Assembly: GCA_041545745.1 (NCBI GenBank)
Contig: CP168152.1
Location: 4,400,001-4,464,000 of the forward strand
Length of the DNA: 64,000 nucleotides
Direction of reading: 5' to 3'
From: Stenotrophomonas indicatrix
Lineage (GTDB): Bacteria; Pseudomonadota; Gammaproteobacteria; Xanthomonadales; Xanthomonadaceae
Shown here: positions 19,887 to 31,539 of the stretch, piece by piece
Layout: each line of letters opens with the position of its first letter
Position numbering within the stretch: the stretch's first letter is position 1
Program-made: the position numbers and the translations under genes
Notes under the pieces: generated by a model
What the model was told of the DNA's origin: nothing
The model's database searches: none
What the model saw: only the letters and a program-made list of their open reading frames with translations

Positions 19887-21725
19887 ATGCCTGAATACCG
19901 CTCCCGCACCTCCACTGCCGGCCGCAACATGGCCGGCGCCCGCGCCCTGTGGCGTGCCACCGGCATGAAGGATGGCGACTTCCACAAGCCGATCATCGCC
20001 ATCGCCAACTCCTTCACCCAGTTCGTGCCCGGCCACGTGCACCTGAAGGACCTTGGCCAGCTGGTCGCGCGCGAGATCGAGCAGGTCGGCGGCGTCGCCA
20101 AGGAATTCAACACGATCGCCGTGGATGACGGCATCGCCATGGGCCACGACGGCATGCTGTACTCGCTGCCCAGCCGCGAGATCATCGCCGACTCGGTGGA
20201 GTACATGGTCAACGCGCACTGCGCCGACGCGCTGGTCTGCATCAGCAACTGCGACAAGATCACCCCCGGCATGCTGATGGCCGCGCTGCGCCTGGACATT
20301 CCGGTGGTGTTCGTTTCCGGCGGCCCGATGGAAGCCGGCAAGACCAAGCTGTCCGAGCACAAGCTGGATCTGGTTGATGCAATGGTCGTCGCCGCCGATG
20401 ACAGCGCCTCGGATGAGAAGGTTGCCGAGTACGAGCGCAGCGCCTGCCCCACCTGTGGCTCGTGCTCGGGCATGTTCACCGCCAACTCGATGAACTGCCT
20501 GACCGAAGCCCTGGGCCTGTCGCTGCCCGGCAACGGCACCACCCTGGCCACGCATGCCGACCGCGAAGCGCTGTTCCGCCGTGCTGGCCGCCTGATCGTC
20601 GAGCTGTGCCATCGCTGGTATGGCGGCGAGGATCCGCGTGCACTGCCGCGTGGCATAGCCACCCAGGCCGCGTTCGCCAACGCGATGACCCTGGACATCG
20701 CCATGGGCGGCTCCACCAATACCATCCTGCACCTGCTGGCTGCCGCGCAGGAAGCGGAGGTCGACTTCGACCTGTCCCACATCGATGCACTGTCGCGGCG
20801 CGTGCCACAGCTGTGCAAGGTGGCGCCGAACTCACCCAAGTACCACGTCGAAGATGTGCATCGCGCTGGTGGTGTGTTCGGCATCCTCGGTGAGCTGGAC
20901 CGCGCCGGGTTGCTGGATACGTCCGTGCCTACCGTGCACAGCAGCACGCTCGGTGAAGCACTGGATCGCTGGGACGTGATGCGCAGCGACAACGACACCC
21001 TGCACACCTTCTTCAAGGCCGGTCCCGCCGGCATTCCCACCCAGGAAGCCTTCAGCCAGGCCACACGCTGGCCGTCGCTGGATGTTGACCGCGCCGAGGG
21101 CTGCATCCGTGCGCTGCAGCATGCCTATTCGCAGGAAGGCGGGCTCGCCGTGCTGCGCGGCAACCTCGCCGTCGACGGCTGCGTGGTGAAGACCGCCGGC
21201 GTGGACGAATCGATCCACGTGTTCGAAGGCAATGCGCGCGTGTTCGAAAGCCAGGACGCGGCGGTAGCCGGCATCCTCGCCGATGAAGTGAAGCCCGGCG
21301 ACGTAGTGGTGATCCGCTATGAAGGCCCGAAGGGCGGCCCGGGCATGCAGGAAATGCTGTACCCGACCAGCTACCTGAAGTCGAAGGGGCTGGGCAAGCA
21401 GTGTGCGCTGCTGACCGATGGTCGTTTCTCCGGTGGCACCTCGGGCCTGTCGATCGGCCATGTCTCGCCGGAAGCGGCCAGCGGCGGTGTGATCGGACTG
21501 GTGGAAGATGGCGATCGCATCCGCATCGACATCCCGGCGCGCCGCATCGATCTGCTGCTGGACGACGCCACGCTGGCAAAACGCCGCGCCGACGCCGATG
21601 CACGTGGCTGGAAACCGCGTGCACCGCGCCCGCGCAAGGTCACCAGCGCGCTGAAGGCCTACGCCTTGCTGGCCACCAGCGCCGACAAGGGCGCCGTGCG
21701 CAACACCGCCCTGCTCGGTGATTGA
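19887..21725 (+). CDS. ilvD: Dihydroxy-acid dehydratase IlvD
   Basis: Fe-S dehydratase that converts dihydroxy acids to 2-keto acids in valine, isoleucine and leucine synthesis. The 612-residue product matches E. coli IlvD length (616). Visible motifs are [12 protein letters not shown] (Cys118, Cys122), [18 protein letters not shown] (Cys187-193) and late [19 protein letters not shown]. The segment [18 protein letters not shown] lacks the cysteine found in [2Fe-2S] homologues, so the oxygen-sensitive [4Fe-4S] type is likely. The ATG at 19887 was preferred over one at 19773 because homology starts at [10 protein letters not shown] palindromic repeat follows the stop. Confidence 0.96.
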   Translation: MPEYRSRTSTAGRNMAGARALWRATGMKDGDFHKPIIAIANSFTQFVPGHVHLKDLGQLVAREIEQVGGVAKEFNTIAVDDGIAMGHDGMLYSLPSREIIADSVEYMVNAHCADALVCISNCDKITPGMLMAALRLDIPVVFVSGGPMEAGKTKLSEHKLDLVDAMVVAADDSASDEKVAEYERSACPTCGSCSGMFTANSMNCLTEALGLSLPGNGTTLATHADREALFRRAGRLIVELCHRWYGGEDPRALPRGIATQAAFANAMTLDIAMGGSTNTILHLLAAAQEAEVDFDLSHIDALSRRVPQLCKVAPNSPKYHVEDVHRAGGVFGILGELDRAGLLDTSVPTVHSSTLGEALDRWDVMRSDNDTLHTFFKAGPAGIPTQEAFSQATRWPSLDVDRAEGCIRALQHAYSQEGGLAVLRGNLAVDGCVVKTAGVDESIHVFEGNARVFESQDAAVAGILADEVKPGDVVVIRYEGPKGGPGMQEMLYPTSYLKSKGLGKQCALLTDGRFSGGTSGLSIGHVSPEAASGGVIGLVEDGDRIRIDIPARRIDLLLDDATLAKRRADADARGWKPRAPRPRKVTSALKAYALLATSADKGAVRNTALLGD

Positions 21726-21732
21726 GATGCAT

Positions 21733-21769
21733 GGGGTCAGAGCCCTTCCTGTGGAAGGGATCCGACCCC
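21733..21769. repeat. GGGGTCAGAGCC-type palindrome (second repeat family)
   Basis: A 37-base near-palindrome with GGGGTC/GACCCC outer arms and CCCTTCC/GGAAGGG inner arms. The same element occurs at 52694, 52746 and 53299. One arm always carries AGAGCC and the other GGATCC or GGATGCC, so each copy has an orientation. It lies between convergent ilvD and dinG. Confidence 0.8.
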
Positions 21770-21773
21770 GCCC

Positions 21774-23876
21774 TCAGCCGATGGTGCGCTTGAACGGCGG
21801 CAGCGCGTCGATGATGCGCTTGCCGTAACGACGGGTCAGCAGCCGCGAGTCGAGGATGATCACGCGCCCGGTGTCGGTGGAGGTGCGGATCAGGCGGCCG
21901 GCGAACTGGGTCAGCGTGCGCAACGCATGCGGAATCGCGATCAGGTTGAACGCATTGAGGCCACGTGCTTCCACCCACTCGCTCAGCGTGGCGGTCTGCG
22001 GATCGGTCGGCACCGCGAACGGTACCTGGGTGATCACCACCGTGGTGCAGGCCTCACCGGGAAGATCCAGGCCTTCGCCGAACGAGTTCAGCCCGAACAG
22101 CACCGAGCCCTCGCCGGCAGCCACCCGGCGCAGGTGTTCGTCGATCATGCGCGTCTTCGACATCTCGCCCTGCACCAGCACCTGCTTGCGCTTGGCGGCC
22201 GGCATCAGGCCCGCCACCTTCTCCATCTTCCAGCGCGAGGTGAACAGCACCATCGAGCCCTTCGTCCAATCCAGTTCCTTGCCGATGTAGCGCGCCACTT
22301 CACGCGGATGGCCTTCGCGGTCATCGGGCGTGACCGGGAACGGCGGCACGATCAGCTCGGCCTGGTTGGGTAGATCAAACGGGGAAGACAGCGAGACCAT
22401 CTCGGCGGTTTCAGGAATGCCGTTGTCGATCGCCAGCGCCTGGAAATCGCCGCCGCCGGTCAGCGTCGCCGAGGTCAGCACCACTGAATCCACTTCATCC
22501 CACAGCAGCTTGCGCAGCACGTGCGCGGCCGACACCGGCGAGCCATGCAGCACCAGGTCGCCGTCGCGGGTGGCGGTCACCCAGCGCGCCATCGGCGGCG
22601 CGCCTTCCTTGTCCTCGCGGCGCCAGACCTGCCACAGGTTGTACTGCTGCTCGATCATCTCCAGCGCCATGCCCAAGTTGCGCTGCAGGCGCTCGCGTGC
22701 CGGATCGTCCGGCTTGCCCTTGGCGACCTGCGCGGTGGCCGCGTGCGCCCAGTTGTAGAGGCTGCGGGTATCGTCGGCCAGCGCCTCGATCGGTTCGCGC
22801 CAGGCCTCGGGCAGGCGCCCGTTGGCGGCGCGCCACATCGGCTCCTCGTCGGCCGGCGCCGGCATCCACACCGCTTCCACGTGGTCGCGGAACATGCGCA
22901 GGCCCTTGGCCACGTTGCTGGCCGCGTCGATGGCTTCGTTCGGCAGCAGGTTGCCCAGACGATCCTTGTCGACCGCACGGTAGGCACCGGCGATCAGGAT
23001 CTGCAGGCGGCCGGTGCGCTTGGCCATTTCATCCAATGCCAGGCTGGCCGCGCCCTGGTCGATGGCCACGTTGCCAACGTGGTGGCCTTCGTCGAGTACC
23101 AGCAGCATGTCCGACGGCGCGGCGATCATCGGCTGGCCGTTGTCGCTGTCACCAATGGACAGCGCCGACAGCAGCAGCGCGTGGTTGGTGACCACGATCT
23201 GCGCATCACGCACGGTGTTGCGCGAACGCAGCACCGCGCACTGCGCCGAGTACGCACAGCGTCGCCCCGCACAGCCCGAGGCCGGCGTGGTGATGCGCCC
23301 GCGCAGGCCGGGGCTGATGGTTTCCGGTGCGTTGTCGATGTCGCCGTCCCAGCTGCCGTTGCTGAAGGCCACGGTGAGGCGCTTGGCGATGTCCATCTCG
23401 ATCGGCGCCAGCGGGCGGTCGAACAGCGGCTGCTCGTCGTCGAACATGCCGTTCTGCGCGCCCTCGCCATGCGCTTCGGCGGCGTTGCGCGTGCACAGGT
23501 AGCGGGTACGGCCCTTGGCCAGTGCGATGGTCGCCTCCAGGCCGGTTGCCTTGAGGAAGTTCGGGATATCGCGCTCGACCAGCTGCGACTGCAGCGCCAC
23601 GGTACCGGTGCTGATCACCAGCTTCTTCTTGCTGGCCAGGGCAATCGGCACGCCGGCGGTCAGGTAGCCCAGGCTCTTGCCAACGCCGGTCGGCGCCTCG
23701 ACCACGCCCACGCCACCGCTGGTGGACAGCGCACGCGACACCACGCCGATCATCTGGCTCTGCGAGCGGCGGGTGGAGAAGCCGGGGGTATTGGCCTGCA
23801 GCGTCGTGTACGCCTTGCGGATCGCGTCCTTCAAGGTGTCATCGAGCTTGCGTGGAGCGGCGACGGTTTCGGTCAC
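21774..23876 (-). CDS. dinG: ATP-dependent DNA helicase DinG
   Basis: Superfamily 2, XPD-like 5'-3' helicase of 700 residues, involved in processing R-loops and DNA damage structures in known members. Visible parts: Walker A APTGVGKS (about residues 61-68), Fe-S cluster cysteines in YLCTRN and CAGRRCAYSAQC, Walker B DEGH, and the C-terminal helicase motifs FGLNSFGEGLDLPGE and LTQFAGRLIRT. All four cluster cysteines appear present. No LexA-like palindrome was recognised in the short upstream region. It is transcribed convergently to ilvD. Confidence 0.93.
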   Translation of the reverse strand: MTETVAAPRKLDDTLKDAIRKAYTTLQANTPGFSTRRSQSQMIGVVSRALSTSGGVGVVEAPTGVGKSLGYLTAGVPIALASKKKLVISTGTVALQSQLVERDIPNFLKATGLEATIALAKGRTRYLCTRNAAEAHGEGAQNGMFDDEQPLFDRPLAPIEMDIAKRLTVAFSNGSWDGDIDNAPETISPGLRGRITTPASGCAGRRCAYSAQCAVLRSRNTVRDAQIVVTNHALLLSALSIGDSDNGQPMIAAPSDMLLVLDEGHHVGNVAIDQGAASLALDEMAKRTGRLQILIAGAYRAVDKDRLGNLLPNEAIDAASNVAKGLRMFRDHVEAVWMPAPADEEPMWRAANGRLPEAWREPIEALADDTRSLYNWAHAATAQVAKGKPDDPARERLQRNLGMALEMIEQQYNLWQVWRREDKEGAPPMARWVTATRDGDLVLHGSPVSAAHVLRKLLWDEVDSVVLTSATLTGGGDFQALAIDNGIPETAEMVSLSSPFDLPNQAELIVPPFPVTPDDREGHPREVARYIGKELDWTKGSMVLFTSRWKMEKVAGLMPAAKRKQVLVQGEMSKTRMIDEHLRRVAAGEGSVLFGLNSFGEGLDLPGEACTTVVITQVPFAVPTDPQTATLSEWVEARGLNAFNLIAIPHALRTLTQFAGRLIRTSTDTGRVIILDSRLLTRRYGKRIIDALPPFKRTIG

Positions 23877-23900
23877 GCCAGAACTACCGTAGCGGGGTCA

Positions 23901-23926
23901 GGCCGGCCATTGTCGCATGGCCGGCC
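23901..23926. repeat. Perfect 10-bp hairpin between dinG and the upstream small gene
   Basis: GGCCGGCCAT at 23901-23910 and ATGGCCGGCC at 23917-23926 with a six-base loop. It has neither a GTAG head nor a U-run. It could be a degenerate repeat or a weak terminator for the minus-strand aroE unit. Confidence 0.5.
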
Positions 23927-24028
23927 ACGGGCTCCGATGCGCGGGCGCTGAACAGGGTCAGCAGCGTCGCACCATGGCTGGATGCGCGCCCCGCAACACT
24001 ACCGACGCGGCCAAGGCCGCCATCGGAG

Positions 24029-24379
24029 TCAGGGCGTCGCGGCGCGCCGCCGCAGCAACCGTACCAGTGCCCAGACCAGCAGGACAGTGCCGACGGCATC
24101 CAGCATCGCCAGGCCGAAGTGCACCACGCCCAGCACGGTGCTCAACTGCGAGATCGCGCCGAAGTCGCCGTTGCTGACCATCCACATCGGCACCAGGTTG
24201 GCCAGCAGGCTGCCCATGCTGGACGCCAGCAACAGCAGCAGGCCGGTCAGCGCGCCGGTACGTGCCGGATCGCGCGGCGCGCCCATCACCCAGACCAGGC
24301 CGACGCACAGGGCAATCAGCACCGGCAGGCGCACGCCGACCATGGTCAGCAGGGAGACCATCAGAGCCTGGGTATCCAT
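24029..24379 (-). CDS. Small multi-helix membrane protein
   Basis: A 116-residue hydrophobic protein with three to four membrane helices (about residues 5-32, 42-65, 82-108) and a basic C-terminus. It starts three bases after the aroE stop, so it is likely co-transcribed with aroE. It matches no family I can name with confidence; function is unknown. Confidence 0.7.
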   Translation of the reverse strand: MDTQALMVSLLTMVGVRLPVLIALCVGLVWVMGAPRDPARTGALTGLLLLLASSMGSLLANLVPMWMVSNGDFGAISQLSTVLGVVHFGLAMLDAVGTVLLVWALVRLLRRRAATP

Positions 24380-24382
24380 CGA

Positions 24383-25228
24383 TCAGTCCTGCCCTGTGAA
24401 GGCACCGGCGCCAGCACGCAGCTGCTGGTAGACCTCGTCAGTCTGGGGGCGTACGGCATGCCACTGCAGGAAGCTCTCGGCCGCCTGCTCGACCAGCATG
24501 CCCAGGCCATCGACCGTGTTGCGGCACTGCGCGGCGCGCGCCCAGGCCAGGAAGGCGATGGCGGCCTCGCCGTAGTTCAGGTCGACCGCCGTGGTCATCG
24601 AATTGACCAGCGACAGCGGCAGCTTGAACTCGGCGTCGCGATCGCGCCCGGCCGAGGTGGCGTTGAGGATCAGCTCGAAATCACCGAGGTCGCGCAGATC
24701 GTCCCAGTAGCGGCTGAGCGCGCGGCCCGGCTCGCCCATGGCATCGATCAGTTCGTCGGCGCGTTCCGGCGTGCGGTTGACCACCACCAGTTCGGTGATG
24801 CCGGCATCCAGCAGCGCTGGCGCGACGCTGCGCGCCGAACCACCGGCGCCCAGCAGCAGCACGCGGCGGCCGCGCAGGTCCAGGCTGTGGCGGTCGGTGA
24901 GGTCGCGCACCAGACCGATGCCATCGGTGGTGTCACCGTGCCAGCGGTCGCCCTTGCGCAGCAGGGTGTTGACCGAGCCGGCGCGGCGCGCGCGTGCGGT
25001 CAGCGTGGTGCACACGGAGAACGCCGCTTCCTTGTGCGGTGAGGTGACGTTGGCACCGACACCGCCCTCGGAGGCGAACGCCTCCAGCCCGGCCAGGAAT
25101 GCGTCCGGGGCGAGATCGATGCTGCGGTAGTCGAGGGAGATGCCTTCCTGGCGACCGAACGCCGCATGGATCTGCGGCGACTTCGAGTGGGCGACGGGGT
25201 GTCCGAAGACGGCGTAACGATCGGTCAT
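24383..25228 (-). CDS. aroE: Shikimate dehydrogenase AroE
   Basis: NADPH-dependent reduction of 3-dehydroshikimate to shikimate in aromatic amino acid synthesis. The 281-residue protein shows the substrate-binding N-terminus ([14 protein letters not shown]), catalytic lysine in [11 protein letters not shown] (Lys66), and GDTTDGIGL with the catalytic Asp. The NADP-binding glycine motif is [11 protein letters not shown], followed by the NRT phosphate-binding segment. It overlaps the upstream regulatory region of a divergently transcribed TolB-like gene. Confidence 0.96.
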   Translation of the reverse strand: MTDRYAVFGHPVAHSKSPQIHAAFGRQEGISLDYRSIDLAPDAFLAGLEAFASEGGVGANVTSPHKEAAFSVCTTLTARARRAGSVNTLLRKGDRWHGDTTDGIGLVRDLTDRHSLDLRGRRVLLLGAGGSARSVAPALLDAGITELVVVNRTPERADELIDAMGEPGRALSRYWDDLRDLGDFELILNATSAGRDRDAEFKLPLSLVNSMTTAVDLNYGEAAIAFLAWARAAQCRNTVDGLGMLVEQAAESFLQWHAVRPQTDEVYQQLRAGAGAFTGQD

Positions 25229-25276
25229 GGAATCCTCAAGCTGGCTAGACTGGTGCTCTTTCGTGCATGGACCTGG

Positions 25277-26140
25277 ATGATGCGTATCGCCCCGACCCTG
25301 CTGGTGCTCGCCGCCAGTCTACTCTCTGCCCCGGTGGCGATGGCGTTGAACGAGTACGGCATCGAGGGCATGGGCGTGGTCTCCACCCGTGCCGATGAAG
25401 GCCGGGCCACGATCAGCGCCGATGGCCAGCGCATCGTCTTCGCCCGCCGTGGCGAGGCCGGCTGGGGGCTGTGGCAGGCGCGCGTGGTCGATGGCCGCTG
25501 GCAGCAGGCGCAGGCCTTGCCGCTGGCGGTGTCCGGCGAGGTGCGCGATCCGTATTTCAGCCGCGACGGCCGCTGGCTGCTGTTCGCCGCAGGTCGCGAG
25601 GGCCGGTCGGGGCTGTACCGGACGGCGATCGCCGCCGATGGCAGCGTGGGGACGCCGCAATTGTTGGCTGGCGATGGCGGGCGCCATGAAGAGCGCGGCC
25701 CGGCATTGAGCGCGGACGGGCGGCTGCTGCTGTTTGCCCGCCAGCAGGGCCGTGGTGCCGGCTGGGATCTGTTTGTGGCCACGCTGGACGCGCAGGGCAT
25801 GCGCGGGCCGGCGTCGGCCTTGCAGGCATTGAACAGCGCTGCCGATGAAACCGATGGCGACTGGCTGGGCAGTGCTGGCGCGGTGGCCTTCAGCCGTGGC
25901 AGCGGTGGCACTGCGCAGGTCTGGACCAGTGGCTGCGCATGGACGGGCGCTGGCCTGCAGCCGTTGGGGTTGTCGTTCAATCAGGAAAGCGGCTGGACCG
26001 GCACGCCGGTGGTCGACAACGCCAAGCCGGGCGAAATGATGGTGGCCAGTAGTGCGGCGAAGTCGCCACGGGCGGGTGGCGTGGATGTGTACCGGCTGGC
26101 GGTGCCGAAGGTGGTGGCAGAGCCGGGGTGCGTGCGGTAG
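25277..26140 (+). CDS. Exported TolB-like beta-propeller protein
   Basis: A 287-residue protein with a signal peptide (cleavage after PVAMA, near residue 23) and repeated WD40-like/PD40 blades: [39 protein letters not shown]. This pattern resembles the beta-propeller of TolB and is probably periplasmic. The start is uncertain: ATG at 25277 or 25280 gives the best signal peptide, while an upstream codon at 25166 would add a non-homologous extension. The TAG stop is part of the GTAG head of a SMAG repeat. Confidence 0.8.
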   Translation: MMRIAPTLLVLAASLLSAPVAMALNEYGIEGMGVVSTRADEGRATISADGQRIVFARRGEAGWGLWQARVVDGRWQQAQALPLAVSGEVRDPYFSRDGRWLLFAAGREGRSGLYRTAIAADGSVGTPQLLAGDGGRHEERGPALSADGRLLLFARQQGRGAGWDLFVATLDAQGMRGPASALQALNSAADETDGDWLGSAGAVAFSRGSGGTAQVWTSGCAWTGAGLQPLGLSFNQESGWTGTPVVDNAKPGEMMVASSAAKSPRAGGVDVYRLAVPKVVAEPGCVR

Positions 26141-26329
26141 ATCCACGCCATGCGTGGATGATCGTTTGGAGGGCGCCGACCGCCCCCCGCTCCGGACCGC
26201 CAACCAGGGTTGGCCCCACCAGTAGATCCACGCCATGCGTGGATGATGGTTCGGTGGGTGCCGATCGCCCCCTCCGGTAGGTGCCGACCTTGGTCGGCCC
26301 CCTGAGCGCCAACCAAGGTTGGCGACTAC
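26137..26329. repeat. Cluster of four to five SMAG palindromes
   Basis: Copies at 26137-26159 and 26222-26244 (plus, ATCCACGC arms), 26277-26298 (plus, GCCGACC/GGTCGGC), and 26307-26329 (minus, GCCAACC/GGTTGGC ending CTAC). A degenerate copy lies at about 26200-26219. The first GTAG contains the stop codon of the TolB-like gene. The cluster fills the gap before the convergent SHOCT gene. Confidence 0.86.
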
Positions 26330-26341
26330 CAGAACATCAGA

Positions 26342-26611
26342 TCAGCGCGACAGCACCTTCGCGCGCTGCTGCTCGTATTCCGCTTCGCTGAGCTGGCCGT
26401 TGTCCTTGCGCCGGTTCAGCGCGGCCAGTTCGGCCTGCACGCTCTCCGGCACGGCCTGCTCGCGGGCAACCCGGGCCGCAGCGGAGAGCTGCTCGGGCGG
26501 CCGTCGTGCGGCACGCCAGGCAGCGACGAACACGCCGACGATGATGGCCCCGAACACCAGCGTACCGGTGCCCCAGATCAACCATTGCATCCAACCCATT
26601 TCAGGTCCCAT
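26342..26611 (-). CDS. Small SHOCT-domain membrane protein
   Basis: An 89-residue protein with one membrane helix (LIWGTGTLVFGAIIVGVFVAAW, residues about 11-32) and a C-terminal SHOCT-like motif (LAALNRRKDNGQLSEAEYEQQRAKVL). The GGAGG site eight bases upstream supports the start at 26611. SHOCT motifs mediate oligomerisation in other proteins; the role here is unknown. Confidence 0.82.
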   Translation of the reverse strand: MGPEMGWMQWLIWGTGTLVFGAIIVGVFVAAWRAARRPPEQLSAAARVAREQAVPESVQAELAALNRRKDNGQLSEAEYEQQRAKVLSR

Positions 26612-26644
26612 CGCGTGTTCCTCCGTCCGTCGTGGGCGCTATTG

Positions 26645-28571
<1,927 letters not shown>

Positions 28572-28693
28572 GGGAGCAGCCGCGCGGGCGCAGTTCAACA
28601 GGCGCGCGGGGGGCTCGCGCAGCCGCCCATTCTACTCCCTGCCCGGCCAGCGGCCGTGCCCCTGCGACGCCCGGTCGCACCGGCCCGGCCGGC

Positions 28694-28942
28694 TCAGATG
28701 ACGCCGCCGCCCAGCCCCAGGCGCAGGATGCCGACCACCACCACGATGCCGTTCAGGATCAGCCCGGTCCAGGCCCGGCCGCGCTTGCTGGGGTGGGTGA
28801 ACAGGATGCCGAGCGCGGCGATGATCGCGCCGACCGCGGCGAACGGGATCAGGAACCAGTTACCCCAACCCAGCAGCGGTATCAGCGCCAGGATCATCCA
28901 CAGCAGTGCCAGTACGCCCCACAACAGACTGATCACACCCAT
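28694..28942 (-). CDS. Small DUF4190-like membrane protein
   Basis: An 82-residue protein made almost wholly of two to three hydrophobic helices, with THPSKRGRAWTGLILNGIVVVVGI resembling the DUF4190 pattern (GRGLAIAGLVLG type). The start at 28942 has a GGGAG site seven bases upstream; an in-frame start at 28978 lacks one. Function is unknown. Confidence 0.75.
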   Translation of the reverse strand: MGVISLLWGVLALLWMILALIPLLGWGNWFLIPFAAVGAIIAALGILFTHPSKRGRAWTGLILNGIVVVVGILRLGLGGGVI

Positions 28943-29125
28943 AGCGCGCTCCCGTGGTTTGTTCTTGCTCCCAACCATAGCCGTTCCCGGCAGCGCCGCC
29001 TACCGCCGTTGGCGTCAACCTCACCGGCACCGTGCTAGCGTGCGGCCGTGGGTCGAGCAGCGATGTTGGCGCCGATTCAGAGTGCCCGGCTGATGATCCG
29101 AACCAGTCCTACAGGGGTATACGCC

Positions 29126-29584
29126 ATGAACATCCGTTGGGTCGCCTTGGCGGCCATGCTGCTGACCGTCGCCGGTTGCGCCAGCACCTCCAAGGTCATG
29201 CTGGGCCGCGCCCGCGCGCCGATCGATCCGGCCCAGGTGCAGATCTATTCGACGCCGCCCGCCGGTTCGCAGGAAATTGCCCAGCTGGAGTCGTCTTCGG
29301 CGGTGGGCTTCGGTACGCAGGGCCAGACCGATGCTGCCGTGGCTCGCCTGAAGCGCGAAGCCGCTGCGCTCGGTGCCAACGGCGTGATCCTGATGGGCGT
29401 AGGCAGCAGTGGCTCACCGGTCGGCATGTCGGTGGGTGCCGGCAGTTACGGTTCACACGTGGGCGGTGGCGTGGGCATCGGCATACCGACCACGCAGAAA
29501 CGCGCGGCCGGCGTGGCGATCTGGGTACCGAATCCGGCGCCGCCGGCACGCCTGCCGACGCAGACGATCACCCCGCAGCGGTGA
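29126..29584 (+). CDS. Lipoprotein with DUF4156/YbjQ-like pattern
   Basis: A 152-residue predicted lipoprotein. Signal peptide with lipobox VAGC (Cys18). The mature part has QIYSTPPAGSQEIAQLESSS and a helix AAVARLKREAAALGANGVILMGVG, which resembles the small heavy-metal-binding or DUF4156-type lipoprotein fold. A Gly-rich loop (about 95-125) follows. Function is unknown; outer-membrane or periplasmic-face location is inferred from the lipobox. Confidence 0.75.
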   Translation: MNIRWVALAAMLLTVAGCASTSKVMLGRARAPIDPAQVQIYSTPPAGSQEIAQLESSSAVGFGTQGQTDAAVARLKREAAALGANGVILMGVGSSGSPVGMSVGAGSYGSHVGGGVGIGIPTTQKRAAGVAIWVPNPAPPARLPTQTITPQR

Positions 29585-29603
29585 CCCACACGGATCACCG
29601 CAG

Positions 29604-29670
29604 GTAGCGCCGGGCCATGCCCGGCGTCTCTTCCCTTCCGCTGCGCTCGCCGGGCGTGGCCCGGCGCTAC
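29604..29670. repeat. Pair of inverted SMAG palindromes
   Basis: A plus copy at 29604-29627 (GTAG, CGCCGGGC/GCCCGGCG) and a minus copy at 29648-29670 (ending CTAC) face each other, so the whole pair can also fold as one long hairpin. The second GTAG supplies the TAG stop of the DUF885 gene. Confidence 0.86.
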
Positions 29671-31463
29671 CGGTACTTCGGCACGAACTGCTGCTGCACC
29701 GCTTCAGCCAGCTGGTCCGGCGGCAACAGGCCCTGGTCGAGCAGGAAGTTGTTGAACGCCAGGCGGTCGAACTTCGCGCCCAGTGCCAGCTCGGTCTGCA
29801 TGCGCAGTTCGAGGATGCGGGTGTAGCCGTAGAAGTAGCTGCCCGCCTGGCCCGGCATGCGCACCATGTAGCGGTCCAGTTCCTGGGTGGCCATCGCCTT
29901 GGACAGACCCACCTGCTCGATCAGCACGCGCTCGCCGTTGGCACGGTCGGTCAGGCCGAGGTTGAGCATCGGGTCCAGCATCGCGCGGGCGGCACGCAGC
30001 AGGCGGAACTGCAGCGCGATCATCTGCCCGTCCAGCGGCTCGTACGGCACCATCTCCGCTTCGGCGTACAGCGCCCAGCCTTCCACGTTCACCGAATTGA
30101 ACGCGAACATCGTGCGCGCCAGCGACACGCCGCGCTCGACCATCGCGGTGAACTGCAGTTCGTGGCCCGGGCGGCCTTCATGCGCGCTCAGCGTCCAAGC
30201 CGCCGAACCGAAGTTGAAGTCGTCGTACTGCGCGCCCGCACCGGCTGCAGGGTTGCCCAGCGGCAGCACGAACGTGCCCTGCTGCCCGGTGTTGTTGACC
30301 AGCGGCGCGGGCAGGAAGTGCGGTGCCGGGCTGGCAGCGCTTTCGGCGGCCGAGCCCAGGCGCATCTGCATCGCACGCTGCGGCACATCGACGATGCGGT
30401 GTTCGCGGATCAGCGGATCGATGGCATCGATCACCTTGCGGTAATGGCCCTCAAGCTGGTCATCGGCGATCTTCTCGCCCTTCAGCGCGCGGATCACCGC
30501 CACCGGGTCGCTCGGATCGCTGACCTTCAGGCCCTTCTCTTTCGCCACCAGCGGTGCCAGCTGGCGCATCGCCGAGCGCGTTTCCATGAACTCCAGCTGC
30601 GCGCGCTGCATCAGCAGCTTCGGGTCGATGTCGATGCCGACCTGCTTGAGCTGATAGGCGTACAGCGGGGCCGGCAGGCGCGCATCGGCACGTGCCTTCG
30701 GCAGCACCTCCTTGCGGGTCCATGCGGCGTAGTCCTTCATCTGTGCGGCGAGCGCCTTCATCGCCTCGTCGGCACCGGCGACCTGGTACTTCTTCAGCAG
30801 CGACTCGATACCGGTGATATAGGTCTCGACGTTGTCCAGCGACTGCTGCACTTCGATCTTCGTCGGCTGCAGCAGCGTGCTGTCCTTCAGGCGCTCTTCG
30901 TAGCGCTGACGGGCCAGCGTAGTGAACGCGGTGCCACCCGGCTGCAGGCCCGCGTATGCCTTGAGGCGATCGACCGCCTTGGCCCGGCGCTCGGCCGGTA
31001 CCTGGTCGGACAGCAGCAGGTTGAGGCCGCTGAACACGCTCTGCGGCGCATCGCGCCACGGCAGCAGGTACTTCTGGTTGAGCTCGCTGCCTTCGATATT
31101 CTGGTTGGCGGCGGCGATCATGATCTCCAGGTCCTGGCGGACGTTGGGATCCTTCTCGCTGGCCAGCTTGGCTTTCAGTTCGTCGCGGGCCTTGGCCATC
31201 GCGGCGCGGTAGCGCTGGTCATTGTCCGGGCCGAGATCGGCAACCTTGTCGTCGTAGCCGGGCACGCCGAAGAAGCCGGTTTCCTCGGGCTGGAACGGGC
31301 CCTGGGCATCCAGCAGGATCTGCGCCAGCGCGTTGCTGCGTGCGACCCAGGCCGGGCTGGCCGGCGTGGAGGCCTTGGCGGCCGGTGCGGCCAGGGCCGG
31401 TGGGGCCGACAGCAGCGGGGCGGCGGTCAGGGCCAGGGCGATGGCAAGCGCGATCGGCTTCAT
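29667..31463 (-). CDS. Exported DUF885 family metallopeptidase-like protein
   Basis: A 598-residue exported protein. The signal peptide ends near ALAAP (about residue 26). The DUF885 domain covers the rest and contains HEGRPGHELQF, which resembles a metallopeptidase HExxxH-type active site, and NVEGWALYAEAEM with a candidate third ligand Glu. A zinc peptidase role is inferred from these motifs. The stop codon TAG coincides with a SMAG GTAG. It lies downstream of the Coa1-like gene on the same strand. Confidence 0.88.
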   Translation of the reverse strand: MKPIALAIALALTAAPLLSAPPALAAPAAKASTPASPAWVARSNALAQILLDAQGPFQPEETGFFGVPGYDDKVADLGPDNDQRYRAAMAKARDELKAKLASEKDPNVRQDLEIMIAAANQNIEGSELNQKYLLPWRDAPQSVFSGLNLLLSDQVPAERRAKAVDRLKAYAGLQPGGTAFTTLARQRYEERLKDSTLLQPTKIEVQQSLDNVETYITGIESLLKKYQVAGADEAMKALAAQMKDYAAWTRKEVLPKARADARLPAPLYAYQLKQVGIDIDPKLLMQRAQLEFMETRSAMRQLAPLVAKEKGLKVSDPSDPVAVIRALKGEKIADDQLEGHYRKVIDAIDPLIREHRIVDVPQRAMQMRLGSAAESAASPAPHFLPAPLVNNTGQQGTFVLPLGNPAAGAGAQYDDFNFGSAAWTLSAHEGRPGHELQFTAMVERGVSLARTMFAFNSVNVEGWALYAEAEMVPYEPLDGQMIALQFRLLRAARAMLDPMLNLGLTDRANGERVLIEQVGLSKAMATQELDRYMVRMPGQAGSYFYGYTRILELRMQTELALGAKFDRLAFNNFLLDQGLLPPDQLAEAVQQQFVPKYR

Positions 31464-31539
31464 GGAGCACTCCAGGACAGGGTTGCCCGCACCCTACGCG
31501 CTCATGGCGGTGTCGACAATCGGCCGGAGGTCACGCCCT

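Noticed and set aside
23877..23900. LexA/SOS box upstream of dinG
   Set aside because: The short region has no palindrome resembling the xanthomonad TTAGTA-N-TACTA type or the E. coli CTGT-N8-ACAG type.
28943..28978. Longer start for the small DUF4190-like protein at 28978
   Set aside because: No ribosome-binding site precedes it, whereas a GGGAG lies at the right distance before 28942.
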